Shown: positions 25,997 through 35,771 of the stretch, piece after piece
Numbering within the stretch: position 1 is the stretch's first letter
How the letters are laid out: every line of letters begins with the position of its first letter
Assembly: GCA_016787705.1 (NCBI GenBank)
Contig: JAEUTP010000010.1
Location: forward strand, 1-64,000
DNA from: Bacteroidia bacterium
GTDB lineage: Bacteria; Bacteroidota; Bacteroidia; B-17B0; Aurantibacillaceae
DNA: 64,000 bases
Reading direction: 5' to 3'
Program-made: the position numbers and the translations under genes
Notes under the pieces: generated by a model
Told to the model about the DNA's origin: nothing
The model's input: only the letters and a program-made list of their open reading frames with translations
Database searches by the model: none

Positions 25997-27910
25997 ATGA
26001 AGAAATTTACCCTATTCGGATGGTTTAAAAATATCTCTATTGCCAAAAAACTTTACTTTACTGTTGGTATAATGGCCTTACTTATAGGGATTGAATTATT
26101 TGCACTCTTTTTCTCCATTAATACACTTTCATCGGTAAGGGCTTATGTTGAAGGTGAAGGTCTTTGGTCTAAAGCGCAAAAAGATGCTGTTCATCATTTA
26201 TTAAGATATGGTATTACCCGTGATGAAAATGATTACAAAAAATTTAATGAATTTATAAAAGTTCCACTTGGTGATAGTAAAGCCAGGAAAGAACTCATGA
26301 AGCCAAATCCAGATCTTGAAATTGTAAAACAAGGATTTTTAGAAGGCCGTAATCATCCTGAAGACATAGATGGTATGATAACACTCTTCAGTCGCTTTAA
26401 TAAGATCTCTTATATTAATAAAGCTATTTATTATTGGGGAGAAGCCGAGCCCATTGCCCTTAAGTTAATTCCAATTGCCGATAGCCTTCATAAACAAATA
26501 AATTCAGGAGCACCATCATTAGAAAAAGTAAATGATTTATTAAAAAAAATTGATCCTATTACAGAAAACATTACGGGGCCTGAAGATAATTTTTCGTTTA
26601 CGCTTGGTGAAGGTTCCCGCTGGCTGGAAGATCTTGTTTTAAAATTGTTATTTGTAATTGCTTTAAGTGTTGAGATCTCTGGCTTATTACTTGCTATTTC
26701 TGTTAGCCGCAGCATTCAAAAAGGCTTAACCGAAATCATTAACGCTACAGGCTCTTTTGCAAAAGGAAATTTGAGCGCAAAGGCAAAAGTTTTTTCAAAA
26801 GATGAAATTGGGGTGTTGGCAAATTCGTTCAATACCATGTCGGCTGAGCTTGAAAAAAGCATTAATGAAATTGCCCAGGCCGAGCGAAAATTTAAAGGTT
26901 TGCTGGAAGCCGCTCCCGATGCTATTGTTATTACAAATAACGAAGGGCTCATAAAACTGGTGAATGCGCAGGTTGAAAAACTTTTTGGCTACCAACGCAA
27001 CGAACTTTTATCAAACAAAATAGAAATGCTTTTGCCGGGTAAAAGTAAGTTTGCAGGTTTAATAGAAATAGAAAAAAATGAAAACCTCGTATCCGATATC
27101 CAGGGAAGAAAAAAAGACGGCTCTGCTTTTCCGGTTGAGATAAGTTTTAGCCCGATACACACTGAAGAAGGTTTATTGATATCTGCTGCTATACGCGATG
27201 TTTCGGAACGTAAACATATTAAAGCCCTCGAAAATAAGAATAAAGAATTGGAGCAATTTGCTTACATCGCGTCACATGATCTACAAGAACCTTTAAATAC
27301 AATTCATAGTTTCATTCATTTATTTGAAATTGAAAACAAAATAAAGCTGGACGATGAGGCCAAGGCATACCTGGGTTATATCCAAAAATCGGCCGAAAGA
27401 ATGACAGAACTCATTACTGATATTCTTGAATACTCCCGCATTGGCGGTAAAAGTCAAACTGATATAGTAGATTGCAATAAGATTGTAAAGGATGTTTTAG
27501 ATGACATGAAGGCCAGTATTGCGGAGACAAAAACAAGTATTGAGATAGACAATTTGCCTACAATACGCGCTTATCCGGTAGAGCTTCGTCTACTTTTTCA
27601 AAACCTGATTAGCAATGCCATCAAGTTCCGCAAAAAAAATATGGATTGTATCATTAAAATTTCTTATAAAAAAGGCAACGAGAACCATCATTTTACCGTA
27701 CAAGATAATGGTATTGGCATTGATGAAAAATATAAGGATAAGATTTTTATTATTTTTCAACGCCTTCATGGCACTAAACAATATGAAGGTACGGGAATAG
27801 GCCTTGCCCATTGTAAAAAAATTATTGAACTACATCACGGTAATATCTGGCTGGAATCGCAACCAGGTAGCGGCAGTAAGTTTCACTTTACTTTACCTGA
27901 AAACGATTAA
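25997..27910 (+). CDS. HAMP-PAS sensor histidine kinase
   Basis: A 637-residue membrane sensor kinase. The first membrane helix is at ~18-40, followed by a ~175-residue periplasmic sensor region of helical character, and the second helix at ~216-238. Then come HAMP (SIQKGLTEIINATGSF...DEIGVLANSFN), a PAS domain (FKGLLEAAPDAIVITNNEG), a HisKA domain with His427 in YIASHDLQEPLN, and a HATPase domain with the N box NLISNAIKF, G1 box DNGIGID and G2 box GTGIGLAHC. The SHDLQEPL form of the H box is the one common to phytochrome- and Bacteroidota-type PAS kinases. It precedes a receiver gene by 4 bp, which implies direct pairing. Confidence 0.93.
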   Translation: MKKFTLFGWFKNISIAKKLYFTVGIMALLIGIELFALFFSINTLSSVRAYVEGEGLWSKAQKDAVHHLLRYGITRDENDYKKFNEFIKVPLGDSKARKELMKPNPDLEIVKQGFLEGRNHPEDIDGMITLFSRFNKISYINKAIYYWGEAEPIALKLIPIADSLHKQINSGAPSLEKVNDLLKKIDPITENITGPEDNFSFTLGEGSRWLEDLVLKLLFVIALSVEISGLLLAISVSRSIQKGLTEIINATGSFAKGNLSAKAKVFSKDEIGVLANSFNTMSAELEKSINEIAQAERKFKGLLEAAPDAIVITNNEGLIKLVNAQVEKLFGYQRNELLSNKIEMLLPGKSKFAGLIEIEKNENLVSDIQGRKKDGSAFPVEISFSPIHTEEGLLISAAIRDVSERKHIKALENKNKELEQFAYIASHDLQEPLNTIHSFIHLFEIENKIKLDDEAKAYLGYIQKSAERMTELITDILEYSRIGGKSQTDIVDCNKIVKDVLDDMKASIAETKTSIEIDNLPTIRAYPVELRLLFQNLISNAIKFRKKNMDCIIKISYKKGNENHHFTVQDNGIGIDEKYKDKIFIIFQRLHGTKQYEGTGIGLAHCKKIIELHHGNIWLESQPGSGSKFHFTLPEND

Positions 27911-27914
27911 AGAC

Positions 27915-28346
27915 ATGAGAAAAAAATTAAAATGTGTTTTACTTGTTGAGGACAACGAGTTTACCAACATCTATAATCAAAAGCTAATTGTAAATTTAAA
28001 CATTGCAGAAAATATATATGTTACCGAAAGTGCAGAAGATGCGCTTGATTTTATTGGCCGCAAAGGGAAATACAGCTCTACTCAAATTAAATATGCTGAT
28101 CCGGATATTATTTTCCTGGACATTAATATGCCCGGACTAAACGGGTGGGAGTTTATTGAAGAATACAAAAAATTAAATGTAAAAAGTAATCATCCTGCCC
28201 AAATTGTTATGCTTACTACATCACCAAATCCTGACGATGAGCAAAAAGCAAAACAAATAAATGAGGTTATTGCATTTAAAAGAAAACCATTGGCGCAAAA
28301 TATTATTGTAGACATTCTTAAAGAACATTTTCCTGCGCACCTTTAA
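27915..28346 (+). CDS. Stand-alone receiver-domain response regulator (Rcp1-like)
   Basis: A 143-residue single receiver with Glu12/Asp13, phospho-acceptor Asp69 in IIFLDINMPGLNGWEF, and Lys in AFKRKPL. The MNGWEF-type motif and length resemble Rcp1/CheY-like receivers that pair with PAS or phytochrome kinases. The ATG at 27915 lies 4 bp after the HAMP-PAS kinase stop, so the two are an operon. The frame open further upstream lies inside the kinase gene and is not coding. Confidence 0.92.
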   Translation: MRKKLKCVLLVEDNEFTNIYNQKLIVNLNIAENIYVTESAEDALDFIGRKGKYSSTQIKYADPDIIFLDINMPGLNGWEFIEEYKKLNVKSNHPAQIVMLTTSPNPDDEQKAKQINEVIAFKRKPLAQNIIVDILKEHFPAHL

Positions 28347-28355
28347 TGGTTTATT

Positions 28356-28757
28356 TTAAGATATGTAAAGACTTGTATTGTTTGTAATGCGGTTTACAAG
28401 ATCATAGGCATAATCCATAGTAAAGGGCTTTGCCATATATGCCTTTGCTCCAAGTTTGTACGCAGTTTTTACAACATTAAGTTGCGCTACAGAAGACATT
28501 ATCACAATAGGAACATGATTAGCCTCCAAACGCGAATATACCGCACTCATAAAATCAAGACCATTCATGCCCGGAAGAATTATATCCAAAAGCATAATAC
28601 TTGGTTTTAAAAAATTTACTTTGAAGTAAGCATCATCTGCATTGGAGGAAGTGGTAACTTTGTAATTTTCTTTTTCGAACCTGGCTTTTAAAGTCCATAG
28701 TATAAATTCATCGTCATCAACAATGAAAATATGTTTTTCCCTGTTTTTCATGATCAC
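28356..28757 (-). CDS. Stand-alone receiver-domain response regulator
   Basis: A 133-residue receiver, convergent with the previous gene (9 bp apart). It has acidic residues Asp14-16, phospho-acceptor Asp58 in IMLLDIILPGMNGLDF, Ser/Thr in VIMSS and Lys in YMAKPF. No output domain is present. A second Met at residue 3 is an alternative start. Upstream on the same strand, 34 bp away, is an Hpt gene, so this receiver probably exchanges phosphate with it. Confidence 0.92.
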   Translation of the reverse strand: MIMKNREKHIFIVDDDEFILWTLKARFEKENYKVTTSSNADDAYFKVNFLKPSIMLLDIILPGMNGLDFMSAVYSRLEANHVPIVIMSSVAQLNVVKTAYKLGAKAYMAKPFTMDYAYDLVNRITNNTSLYIS

Positions 28758-28791
28758 CTGTTTTTAGTTTAATTAGTGACACTCTTTTAAA

Positions 28792-29172
28792 CTAGGTTTT
28801 GTACTTCTCAGCCTCTTCTTTCAGATCTTTTAAAATTACAACCATATTCTTATCAATAAAACCTATCAATTCGTGTATGCGTGCATGCTCTATTTCTTTT
28901 TTGGCGTTTTGTTCAATATATCTTAGCTCGTCAGAAAAATTGATAAGACCCATAAAGTGAAAAGACGGAATAGCTTTATGTGAGAGCTCACTTACCTTAT
29001 TCCAATCATCAACAACTAAAGCACCTTTTAGTTGAGCCATTATTTCACCAGCGCTTTTAATAAATATTTCAAGCATGTTAGCAACAAAATCTTTGCTTCC
29101 ATGGCTTAGCTGAATAAGCTGAGAAAGATCATAAGAATATTCCATGTTGATATTGAGGGCCGGTTTATGCAT
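28792..29172 (-). CDS. Hpt domain phosphotransfer protein
   Basis: A 126-residue stand-alone histidine phosphotransfer protein. The phospho-accepting His65 lies in the motif LSHKAIPSFHFMG, and the rest is a four-helix bundle with the usual YDLSQLIQLSHGSKDFVANMLEIFIKSA start. Met10 is an alternative start (29145). It shares an operon with the receiver at 28356 and would act as a phosphorelay intermediate for the nearby kinases. It is the intact counterpart of the frameshifted Hpt at 23705-24048. Confidence 0.9.
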   Translation of the reverse strand: MHKPALNINMEYSYDLSQLIQLSHGSKDFVANMLEIFIKSAGEIMAQLKGALVVDDWNKVSELSHKAIPSFHFMGLINFSDELRYIEQNAKKEIEHARIHELIGFIDKNMVVILKDLKEEAEKYKT

Positions 29173-29297
29173 AACCAGGAAATCTGTAAATTATATAAAT
29201 ACCAAATTCGTGCCAAAGTAGCACCTGAAACCAGTGATTTTTACCTTGCATTTTCCTGGCATTGGTTTTGCGCACTTCTCTTGATAATTGTATTGCT

Positions 29298-29669
29298 ATG
29301 ATGTACCAGATACTCGACCTTCCTCCTAATATGATTGGTTTTAAAGCCGCCTGGAAGGTTACAAAAAAAGATTTTGAAGAGGTAGTAATTCCCTGCGTTG
29401 AGAAACATGTAGAAAAAATGGGACAAATTAATTACCTGTTGGTACTGAAAAGATCTGTTAAAAGTTTCAGTTTTTTTATGTGGATGAAAGATGTTTTATT
29501 AAGCATTAAACATTTAACAAAATGGAATCGGGCTGCTATTGTAAGCGATTCAAAAATTGTAAAAGTTGCCACAGCTATTTTTAGTTTTATTATTCCGGGT
29601 GAGTTCAGGGCTTTTCCGCATAAAGATATAAACCGCGCTATCAGGTGGGTTTCAAAAGGCGTTCTTTAA
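29298..29669 (+). CDS. SpoIIAA-like/STAS-type protein
   Basis: A ~124-residue protein of the SpoIIAA-like (DUF3478) family, recognised by MIGFKAAWKVTKKDFEEVVIP near the N-terminus and the end EFRAFPHKDINRAIRWVSKG. These are small soluble alpha/beta proteins of unsettled role, thought to bind lipid or a partner. Two adjacent ATGs (29298, 29301) are better starts than the in-frame TTG/GTG codons upstream. Its stop is one base from the stop of the convergent antiporter gene. Confidence 0.75.
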   Translation: MMYQILDLPPNMIGFKAAWKVTKKDFEEVVIPCVEKHVEKMGQINYLLVLKRSVKSFSFFMWMKDVLLSIKHLTKWNRAAIVSDSKIVKVATAIFSFIIPGEFRAFPHKDINRAIRWVSKGVL

Positions 29670-29670
29670 A

Positions 29671-31950
29671 TTACTGCTTTTTAAGTATCAATAAAGAAGG
29701 GATTTGTGTTAACCATTCCGGCTCATTCTCAATAAAATAATTCCATGCATTCAAACTGATCAACAAAAGATCTTTATCTTTTAAAAATTCTCCATTCATT
29801 TTTGGCCGTTCATAAACAGCAATGTGATTTGGTGCCTGTTGTTCAATGGCACGAATATTCTCTTTTAAAGCCGCGTTTTGCTTTATCTTATCCCCGTAAT
29901 CAATGATCATAATGCGTGATTCATTGTTGTTTATCATTTTTTGCGCGTAGTTAACCAAAAAATCATCTTCGTTGCTAAGAATTAAAATAATTACATCATC
30001 CACTTTCTTCAATCCCTTATCTGCAAAAATACCCAACTCCATTTTTACTGATCGTATAATGGCATTGGTGCGATCGTCAAAACCATTATTGCCAATTATT
30101 TTTTCGTTTCCGGTAAGTGTGTTATATAATTTTTCAGGATTGATGATCTTTGATGTAATACCTATCAACCGGCCTAAAAAACTGCCTTCATACATAGATT
30201 GGCCCATACCTACAACTAAAAGATCATAATCTCCTTGGTTGGCAGTATCGATAATTTCCTTTTCAAAATCAAGAGTAGGTTTAAACTGAGTATTAATAGT
30301 AAGATTGTATTTATTGGCCTCGCGTTTTATTGGTTTAAAACTTTCACGTTCTACTTCATTTATATTGTATTGATGTAATTCGTTACTGGGTTCAAGGTGG
30401 AGGGCTGATACAGAAGAATTGTTGATGGTCTTTGCAATAAGGCTATTTACTAAACGCACCATACTTTTTCCACGTTCCGAATCGCCAAAAGAAAATAAAA
30501 TTTTGTACTTATTATATTTTTCACTCTCCATTGCTTTTTCATCCTGTTTCTTATCATTAAACAAATAATTTATAAGATCAAGTGCCGGCCCTGTCATAAA
30601 AGTTGTAACCAAAGCCATAATTACCATCATAGCAAAAATAGAAGGCGGAAGAATGCCGAGATCAAAACCAATGTTCAATACAATTAATTCCATTAAGCCA
30701 CGCGTATTCATTAACGCACCTATCATTAAACTATCCTTCCATGGCTGTCCAACTACCCTGGCTGCAATGGCACTTCCAAAAAATTTACCAATAACAGCAA
30801 CAGCAACTATCAAAGCGCAGGTTTGCCACATACTTACATCGTTCAATAAACCAATTTGTGTTCTTAATCCCGTAAAAACAAAAAACAAGGGCAACAATAA
30901 TACAAGCGAAACATCTTCAACTTTTTCAATGAACACATTTCTGAAATGTAAATTCTGTGGCATAATAGCACCAGCCATAAAAGCACCAAACAAAGCATGA
31001 ATACCAATAATCTCGGTGAGATAAGAAGAAATTAAAAGTGTTACAAAAAAAATAGCGACTACCGGTTTACTTAATGTATCCTGATGCGAATAAATATCGC
31101 CTAAACGTTTTAAGAAAGGCTGAACAACTTTTAGCATTAAGATTACATAGGCAATTGCCATTAGAATTACATATATGGAGCTTACTATAGAACCTGCTTT
31201 TACAATAGCAATAACCACTGCCAAAATACACCAGGCGGTAATATCATCTGCGGCGGCACAGGTAATAACTATGGTACCAATACGTGTTTTAGTTAATTGC
31301 CTTTCCTGCACTATTCTTGCGAGCACAGGAAATGCCGTAATACTCATTGAAATACCTATGAATAAAGAGAAGGATAAAAAATTAATATTTCCCGGCGCAT
31401 AGGTCGTATAAAGAAAGTAAGCCAAAGCCATACCCAATGCAAAAGGAAAAATGATACTGGCATGACTGATAATAACTGCTTCATGCGCTTTCTTTTTTAG
31501 AATCTTAATGTCCAGTTCCATCCCAACAATAAACATAAACAAAATTAAACCTATTTGGCTTATGAATTGTAGATTAGGCAAAGATGATTTTGGAAATAGG
31601 AACAAAGAAAATTCAGGAAAGAACATGCCTATAAACGATGGGCCTATAAAGATGCCGGCTATTATTTCACCGATAACTGTTGGCTGCCCTATCTTTTTAA
31701 AAATAAAACCAAATATCCTTGCCACTACAATAATAGTAATGATCTGCAATAATAAAATTGCCAATGGGTGTGTAACATTGTGATGAAGGGTTTCGTTGAT
31801 CTGTACTATACTGCTTACCTCCGAAACTTTTTTTACTTCGCTGATTTTTCCAACCTCCAGGGGCTCACCTCTTAAAACGATGAAATACATTAAGCAAAAA
31901 AAGCCACCAATGGTTAGCACATAAAAGAGCCCGTTCTTAACATTACTCAT
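29671..31950 (-). CDS. CPA2 family cation:proton antiporter with cytoplasmic UspA-like domain
   Basis: A 759-residue transporter. After a leading membrane helix and loop, residues ~60-440 form a 12-helix CPA2/Kef-type antiporter core: GQPTVIGEIIAGIFIGPSF, the unwound-helix motif TAFPVLARIVQE, and the ion-binding CAAADDITAW. The remaining ~290 residues are cytoplasmic and contain UspA-like halves (YNKYKILFSFGDSERGKS...LLVVGMGQS). It probably exchanges Na+ or K+ for H+ in pH or osmotic homeostasis. The leader with an extra helix resembles the NhaS3-like plant CHX architecture. It is monocistronic. Confidence 0.9.
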   Translation of the reverse strand: MSNVKNGLFYVLTIGGFFCLMYFIVLRGEPLEVGKISEVKKVSEVSSIVQINETLHHNVTHPLAILLLQIITIIVVARIFGFIFKKIGQPTVIGEIIAGIFIGPSFIGMFFPEFSLFLFPKSSLPNLQFISQIGLILFMFIVGMELDIKILKKKAHEAVIISHASIIFPFALGMALAYFLYTTYAPGNINFLSFSLFIGISMSITAFPVLARIVQERQLTKTRIGTIVITCAAADDITAWCILAVVIAIVKAGSIVSSIYVILMAIAYVILMLKVVQPFLKRLGDIYSHQDTLSKPVVAIFFVTLLISSYLTEIIGIHALFGAFMAGAIMPQNLHFRNVFIEKVEDVSLVLLLPLFFVFTGLRTQIGLLNDVSMWQTCALIVAVAVIGKFFGSAIAARVVGQPWKDSLMIGALMNTRGLMELIVLNIGFDLGILPPSIFAMMVIMALVTTFMTGPALDLINYLFNDKKQDEKAMESEKYNKYKILFSFGDSERGKSMVRLVNSLIAKTINNSSVSALHLEPSNELHQYNINEVERESFKPIKREANKYNLTINTQFKPTLDFEKEIIDTANQGDYDLLVVGMGQSMYEGSFLGRLIGITSKIINPEKLYNTLTGNEKIIGNNGFDDRTNAIIRSVKMELGIFADKGLKKVDDVIILILSNEDDFLVNYAQKMINNNESRIMIIDYGDKIKQNAALKENIRAIEQQAPNHIAVYERPKMNGEFLKDKDLLLISLNAWNYFIENEPEWLTQIPSLLILKKQ

Positions 31951-32058
31951 ATTTTAATTTGGCTTTTGTTTTCCACAAAAGTACCTTCTATAAAGGCATT
32001 AAGCTAAATGCCGCTTTATATATGTAACAAAAGGCTTAAAAAATGTAACGAAATTTTA

Positions 32059-32769
32059 TTATGGATTTATTCTTTGCCTGAACTCATCACGATAAACATC
32101 ACTCAATACTAAATTTACTTTTTCGTTAGAGTGTAAAGTAATAGAATCAGCTGTAAAATGTTGTATCGCTTTTAGTGCGACAATATCTTTTTTATTTACA
32201 CGACAAAATTTAGCTGCCGGCAGCAGTGTTAAAATTTGCTCGAAAGAAATATTTTTGACTGTTGTTTTACTTCCGTTTTGCAGGTAAACTAATTTATCTC
32301 GACTATCAGTATCTGACGAAGTAATGTATAAAATATCATTAAAATTAATGATTGTTTTACCCTTATCTGTATTCCACAAAACCTGCTTCGTTTCTTCGGC
32401 AGCTTTAACATTTAAAATACCTTTTGCCTTTGCAACCGCTTTCTCAAAACGTTCTTTTTGAATAGGCTTGCGAATATAATCCACAGCATTAAGATCAAAT
32501 GCTTCTGCACCAAATTCTTTATGGGCAGTTGTAAAAATTATCAATTTATCTTGTAAATGCTTTGCTACCTCTAAACCTGTAATGCCTGGCATTTGTATAT
32601 CTAAAATGCAGGCATTAAAATCAAACTGCTGAATAGTGTCTAAGAATTTTTCGGGTTCGTTAAATGCTTTTACTACCTCCACATCCGCGATCTGTTCGCA
32701 CAAAATTTTTATATAACTTAAAGCAGGCAGTTCATCATCCAGCAGTAAGCATTTTAGCTTTGTATTCAA
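32059..32769 (-). CDS. LytTR family response regulator
   Basis: A 236-residue regulator: Asp11/Asp12, phospho-acceptor Asp57 in ACILDIQMPG, Lys in DYIRKPI, and a LytTR DNA-binding domain from about residue 130 (KGKTIINFNDILYITSSD...RVNKKDIVALKAI). Its start overlaps the 3' end of the kinase gene by 35 bp, so the two are translationally coupled in the order kinase then regulator. The target genes are unknown. Confidence 0.92.
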   Translation of the reverse strand: MNTKLKCLLLDDELPALSYIKILCEQIADVEVVKAFNEPEKFLDTIQQFDFNACILDIQMPGITGLEVAKHLQDKLIIFTTAHKEFGAEAFDLNAVDYIRKPIQKERFEKAVAKAKGILNVKAAEETKQVLWNTDKGKTIINFNDILYITSSDTDSRDKLVYLQNGSKTTVKNISFEQILTLLPAAKFCRVNKKDIVALKAIQHFTADSITLHSNEKVNLVLSDVYRDEFRQRINP

Positions 32770-33490
32770 ATAAATTTAATTTTAGGTGTGAAATAAAAAC
32801 ATCATTCTCTACAAACTGATCCAGCCTGTAACAATCTTTATAAATAATATCTAAACGTTTTTGAAGATTTTCTTTTCCTAAACCACCATTAGATTTTTTT
32901 AATGCCGGTTTTGAGCTTATTTTATTGGCAACCGTTAGTGTAAAATACTCATCCTTTAATTCAAATGTGATGGATATAAAAGAATCGCCACTTTGTATAT
33001 CAGCATGTTTAAATGCATTCTCAATAAGATCTACCGATATCATTGGCGCCAGCAATTCCTGGTTATAAAGCAAATGCTGTTCGTTAACTTTATTCTTTAC
33101 CTTAATATCAAACAGCGGACTCAATTTCAATTTATTTATCTCTATCAAGTTCAATGCAAATTCCATTTCTTCTTTTATGCTTACGAATTGTTTATCGGTT
33201 TCGTATAAAATATAATCCAGCACATTGCTTAATTTATCCAGCGAAAAATAAGTTTGATACGCGTGAGACTGAATAGAATTTAAAATATTCTTAAATAAAT
33301 GCGGGTTGATTTTGTATTTTATTCCTTCCAGTTCAAACGAATTTATTTTATTCTCTAACACTTTATAATCAGATAAGATCTTTTGATTGAGTTTTGCTAA
33401 ACGTTTTGCCTTAAGCCATAAATAAACAATATAGCCCGTTAATAAAAAAATAACGGCGCAACAAAACAGTATAGCTTTAGAAATATACAT
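32735..33490 (-). CDS. LytS-type sensor histidine kinase, minimal
   Basis: A short (251-residue) histidine kinase: one N-terminal membrane helix (residues ~5-26), a coiled coil, and a LytS-type His_kinase domain with the phospho-His64 in KINPHLFKNILNSIQ. The N box is LIENAFKHAD, and the G box is weak (GGLGKENLQKRLDIIY). No periplasmic sensing domain is present, so signals must come from the membrane or a partner. It overlaps the LytTR regulator downstream. Confidence 0.9.
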   Translation of the reverse strand: MYISKAILFCCAVIFLLTGYIVYLWLKAKRLAKLNQKILSDYKVLENKINSFELEGIKYKINPHLFKNILNSIQSHAYQTYFSLDKLSNVLDYILYETDKQFVSIKEEMEFALNLIEINKLKLSPLFDIKVKNKVNEQHLLYNQELLAPMISVDLIENAFKHADIQSGDSFISITFELKDEYFTLTVANKISSKPALKKSNGGLGKENLQKRLDIIYKDCYRLDQFVENDVFISHLKLNLFEYKAKMLTAG

Positions 33491-33549
33491 GTTGTAAAGT
33501 TACAAATTATTTATTTTGTGTAAATTTAGGTCACAATTAAAACAACATT

Positions 33550-34548
33550 ATGCATTCAGGAAGAAGGTTTACTTTTAGCGAAGTGGTTTACTGGACCAGG
33601 CGCGATCTTTATTTTTTTGTAATAGCTGCCACTATCCCTACATCACTTTATTATTTTTTTGAGATAAAATGGCTGGTGATTCCATGGGTAGCAATTGGTT
33701 TGGTTGGTACGGCCGCAGCGTTTTTGGTGGGTTTTAAAAACACCCAAACTTATGCGCGTATGTGGGAAGCAAGACAGATTTGGGGTTCAATCATTAACAC
33801 CAGTCGCAGTATTGGTATTTTGTTTAAAGATACTGTAAATAGTGATAAAGCCGAAATTCAAACCCTGGTCTATCGCCATTTAGCATGGCTTACTGCTTTA
33901 CGTTATCAAATGCGGGAAGAAAGAGTTTGGGAAAATATGCACTTAAAAAGCAATAGAGAATATGCCCGTTTTTACAAAGTACCAGAACACGAAACACCCT
34001 TAGCCGATGAATTAAAAAAATACTTAAGTGAAGATGAACGCGCTTATGTATTAACTAAAAAAAACAGGGCCACTCAGATCATTGCCCTTCAATCAAAACA
34101 TTTAAAGCAATTAAAAGAAAAAGGGAAATTATCGGAACTTGATTTTATTGAACTGGAACGTGCGCTTAGCGCGCTTTACGACCACCAGGGCAGATCTGAG
34201 CGTATTAAAAATTTTCCTTATCCGCGGCAGTTTGCCACCGTTAATCAAATGTTCATCCGTTTGTTTATTGGCATTTTACCTTTTGGTATTTTACAGGAAT
34301 TCGGAAAGCTTACTGCGGATATTGGTGATGCTTTTATTTGGGCCACAGTACCCTGCTCAATTATTGTTGGCTGGGTATTTCATGTAATGGAACGTATTGG
34401 CGAGGCCACCGAAAATCCGTTTGAAGGTAGCGCCAATGATGTACCTATTTCTAACATTAGCCGCGCCATTGAAATCGATCTTCGCGAGATGCTGGATGAA
34501 ACAAATATTCCGGGACCAGTATTGCCGCAAGGAAATATTTTAATGTAA
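33550..34548 (+). CDS. Bestrophin-family anion channel
   Basis: A 332-residue bestrophin (UPF0187) family protein, a predicted pentameric anion channel of the inner membrane. The N-terminal membrane helices are clear (YFFVIAATIPTSLYYF; PWVAIGLVGTAAAFLVGFKN). The characteristic NTQTYARMWEARQIWGSIINTSR follows, then the C-terminal pair (FIRLFIGILPFGILQEFG; FIWATVPCSIIVGWVFHVMERIG) and the family's NPFEGSANDVPI end motif. It is divergent from the LytS/LytTR pair and monocistronic. Its ion and physiological role here are unknown. Confidence 0.9.
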   Translation: MHSGRRFTFSEVVYWTRRDLYFFVIAATIPTSLYYFFEIKWLVIPWVAIGLVGTAAAFLVGFKNTQTYARMWEARQIWGSIINTSRSIGILFKDTVNSDKAEIQTLVYRHLAWLTALRYQMREERVWENMHLKSNREYARFYKVPEHETPLADELKKYLSEDERAYVLTKKNRATQIIALQSKHLKQLKEKGKLSELDFIELERALSALYDHQGRSERIKNFPYPRQFATVNQMFIRLFIGILPFGILQEFGKLTADIGDAFIWATVPCSIIVGWVFHVMERIGEATENPFEGSANDVPISNISRAIEIDLREMLDETNIPGPVLPQGNILM

Positions 34549-34561
34549 AAGCCTCACCCTA

Positions 34562-34583
34562 TCCCGATAGATTTCTATCGGGA
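34562..34583. repeat. Intergenic palindrome (TCCCGATAG family)
   Basis: TCCCGATAGA-TT-TCTATCGGGA, a perfect 10-bp inverted repeat just after the bestrophin stop. The same core, TCCCGATAG/CTATCGGGA, occurs at 35913-35930. These are short dispersed palindromes, not tied to one gene. Confidence 0.75.
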
Positions 34584-34724
34584 CCTCTCCAAAATAGACA
34601 GACTTCTGCCTTGTTAAGCTCCCCTCTCCTTTGGATAAGGGCTGGAGATGAAACTTAAATTTTAACAATTTTCCCTGTAAGTAAAGCTTTTTTCATTCGT
34701 ATATAGTAGTATAACAAAAATACC

Positions 34725-35747
34725 ATGAAAAAAATACTGTATTCATTTACCCTCTTAATTGCTGCTTTTCAATTTTCGTTTGCGCAGCGTGTTGTGCTTA
34801 TCGAACAATTTACCAACTCGGGTTGCCCGCCCTGTGCGGCTTCTACCCCACCCGTTTTTAATTATGTAAATAATAATCCGGCAGATGTGGTAGCTATTGG
34901 CTACCATACCTCTTTTCCATACAGCGATTCTATGTATTTTGAAAATCCTGTTGAATCAAACGCGCGGGTTTCTTATTACGGGGTTCAAACAGTTCCTTAT
35001 TCAATTGTTGACGGAAATTATTACAGCAATTTTTCTTCGAATTTTAATTCTGTAATTGCCAATACCATTAATACCCGTAAAGCCATAGCCAATAAATACA
35101 ACATTACTAATTTAAATGCAAGTATTAACGGAACCACACTCAATACAAAATTTGTTTTTGAATCACTAGCTGCTTCTAATATTAATGATACACTACGTGC
35201 GCATATTGTGGTGATTGAAAAAAATGTTCTGAAAAGTTCATACGCCGCATCGCCCGGCGCCAATATAGAAACCAATTACGAATATGTGATGCGTAAAATG
35301 CTTCCTAACCAAACGGGTTCTTTTTTAGTGAATAGAAATTTAAATGAAAAAGATACAATTACACTTAGCTGGCCAATTCAAAAAATTAAAAACAATGCAG
35401 AAGTACGGGTAGTTGCTTTTGTACAAAATAAAACTACCAAAGAGGTGTATATGGCTAATTTATTTTCTACCAGTATTTCTACCGGTTTAAATGAAATGAT
35501 ACCTGATGGCCTTTCGTTCAAAGCATTTCCTAATCCTGCCAATGATTTTCTTTACATTTCAGCTTCCGGTTTAATGAACGATGCAACGCTTACTGTTATT
35601 GATCTTTTAGGCAGACCACTTTTAACTCAATCTGTTTCACCAAACAAAACCCTGCTTTTAAACACTTCTGAATTTAAAAAAGGTGTTTACTTTTTGCTGT
35701 TAAATGATGGCATGAATGCGGTTTCAAAAAAAGTGGTGATAGAGTAA
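34725..35747 (+). CDS. Secreted Omp28-like thioredoxin-fold protein with type IX sorting domain
   Basis: A 340-residue exported protein. A signal peptide ends at SFAQ (residue ~21). A thioredoxin-like fold with Cys34-Pro-Pro-Cys37 in NSGCPPCAAS follows, matching Omp28-related proteins of Bacteroidota. The last ~80 residues (FKAFPNPANDFLYIS...GVYFLLLNDGMNAVSKKVVIE) are a type A T9SS C-terminal sorting domain, so the protein is probably moved across the outer membrane and anchored at the surface. A disulfide-related role is inferred from the CPPC. It is monocistronic. Confidence 0.88.
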   Translation: MKKILYSFTLLIAAFQFSFAQRVVLIEQFTNSGCPPCAASTPPVFNYVNNNPADVVAIGYHTSFPYSDSMYFENPVESNARVSYYGVQTVPYSIVDGNYYSNFSSNFNSVIANTINTRKAIANKYNITNLNASINGTTLNTKFVFESLAASNINDTLRAHIVVIEKNVLKSSYAASPGANIETNYEYVMRKMLPNQTGSFLVNRNLNEKDTITLSWPIQKIKNNAEVRVVAFVQNKTTKEVYMANLFSTSISTGLNEMIPDGLSFKAFPNPANDFLYISASGLMNDATLTVIDLLGRPLLTQSVSPNKTLLLNTSEFKKGVYFLLLNDGMNAVSKKVVIE

Positions 35748-35771
35748 AATCAACTATTTTTAATATTCTTT

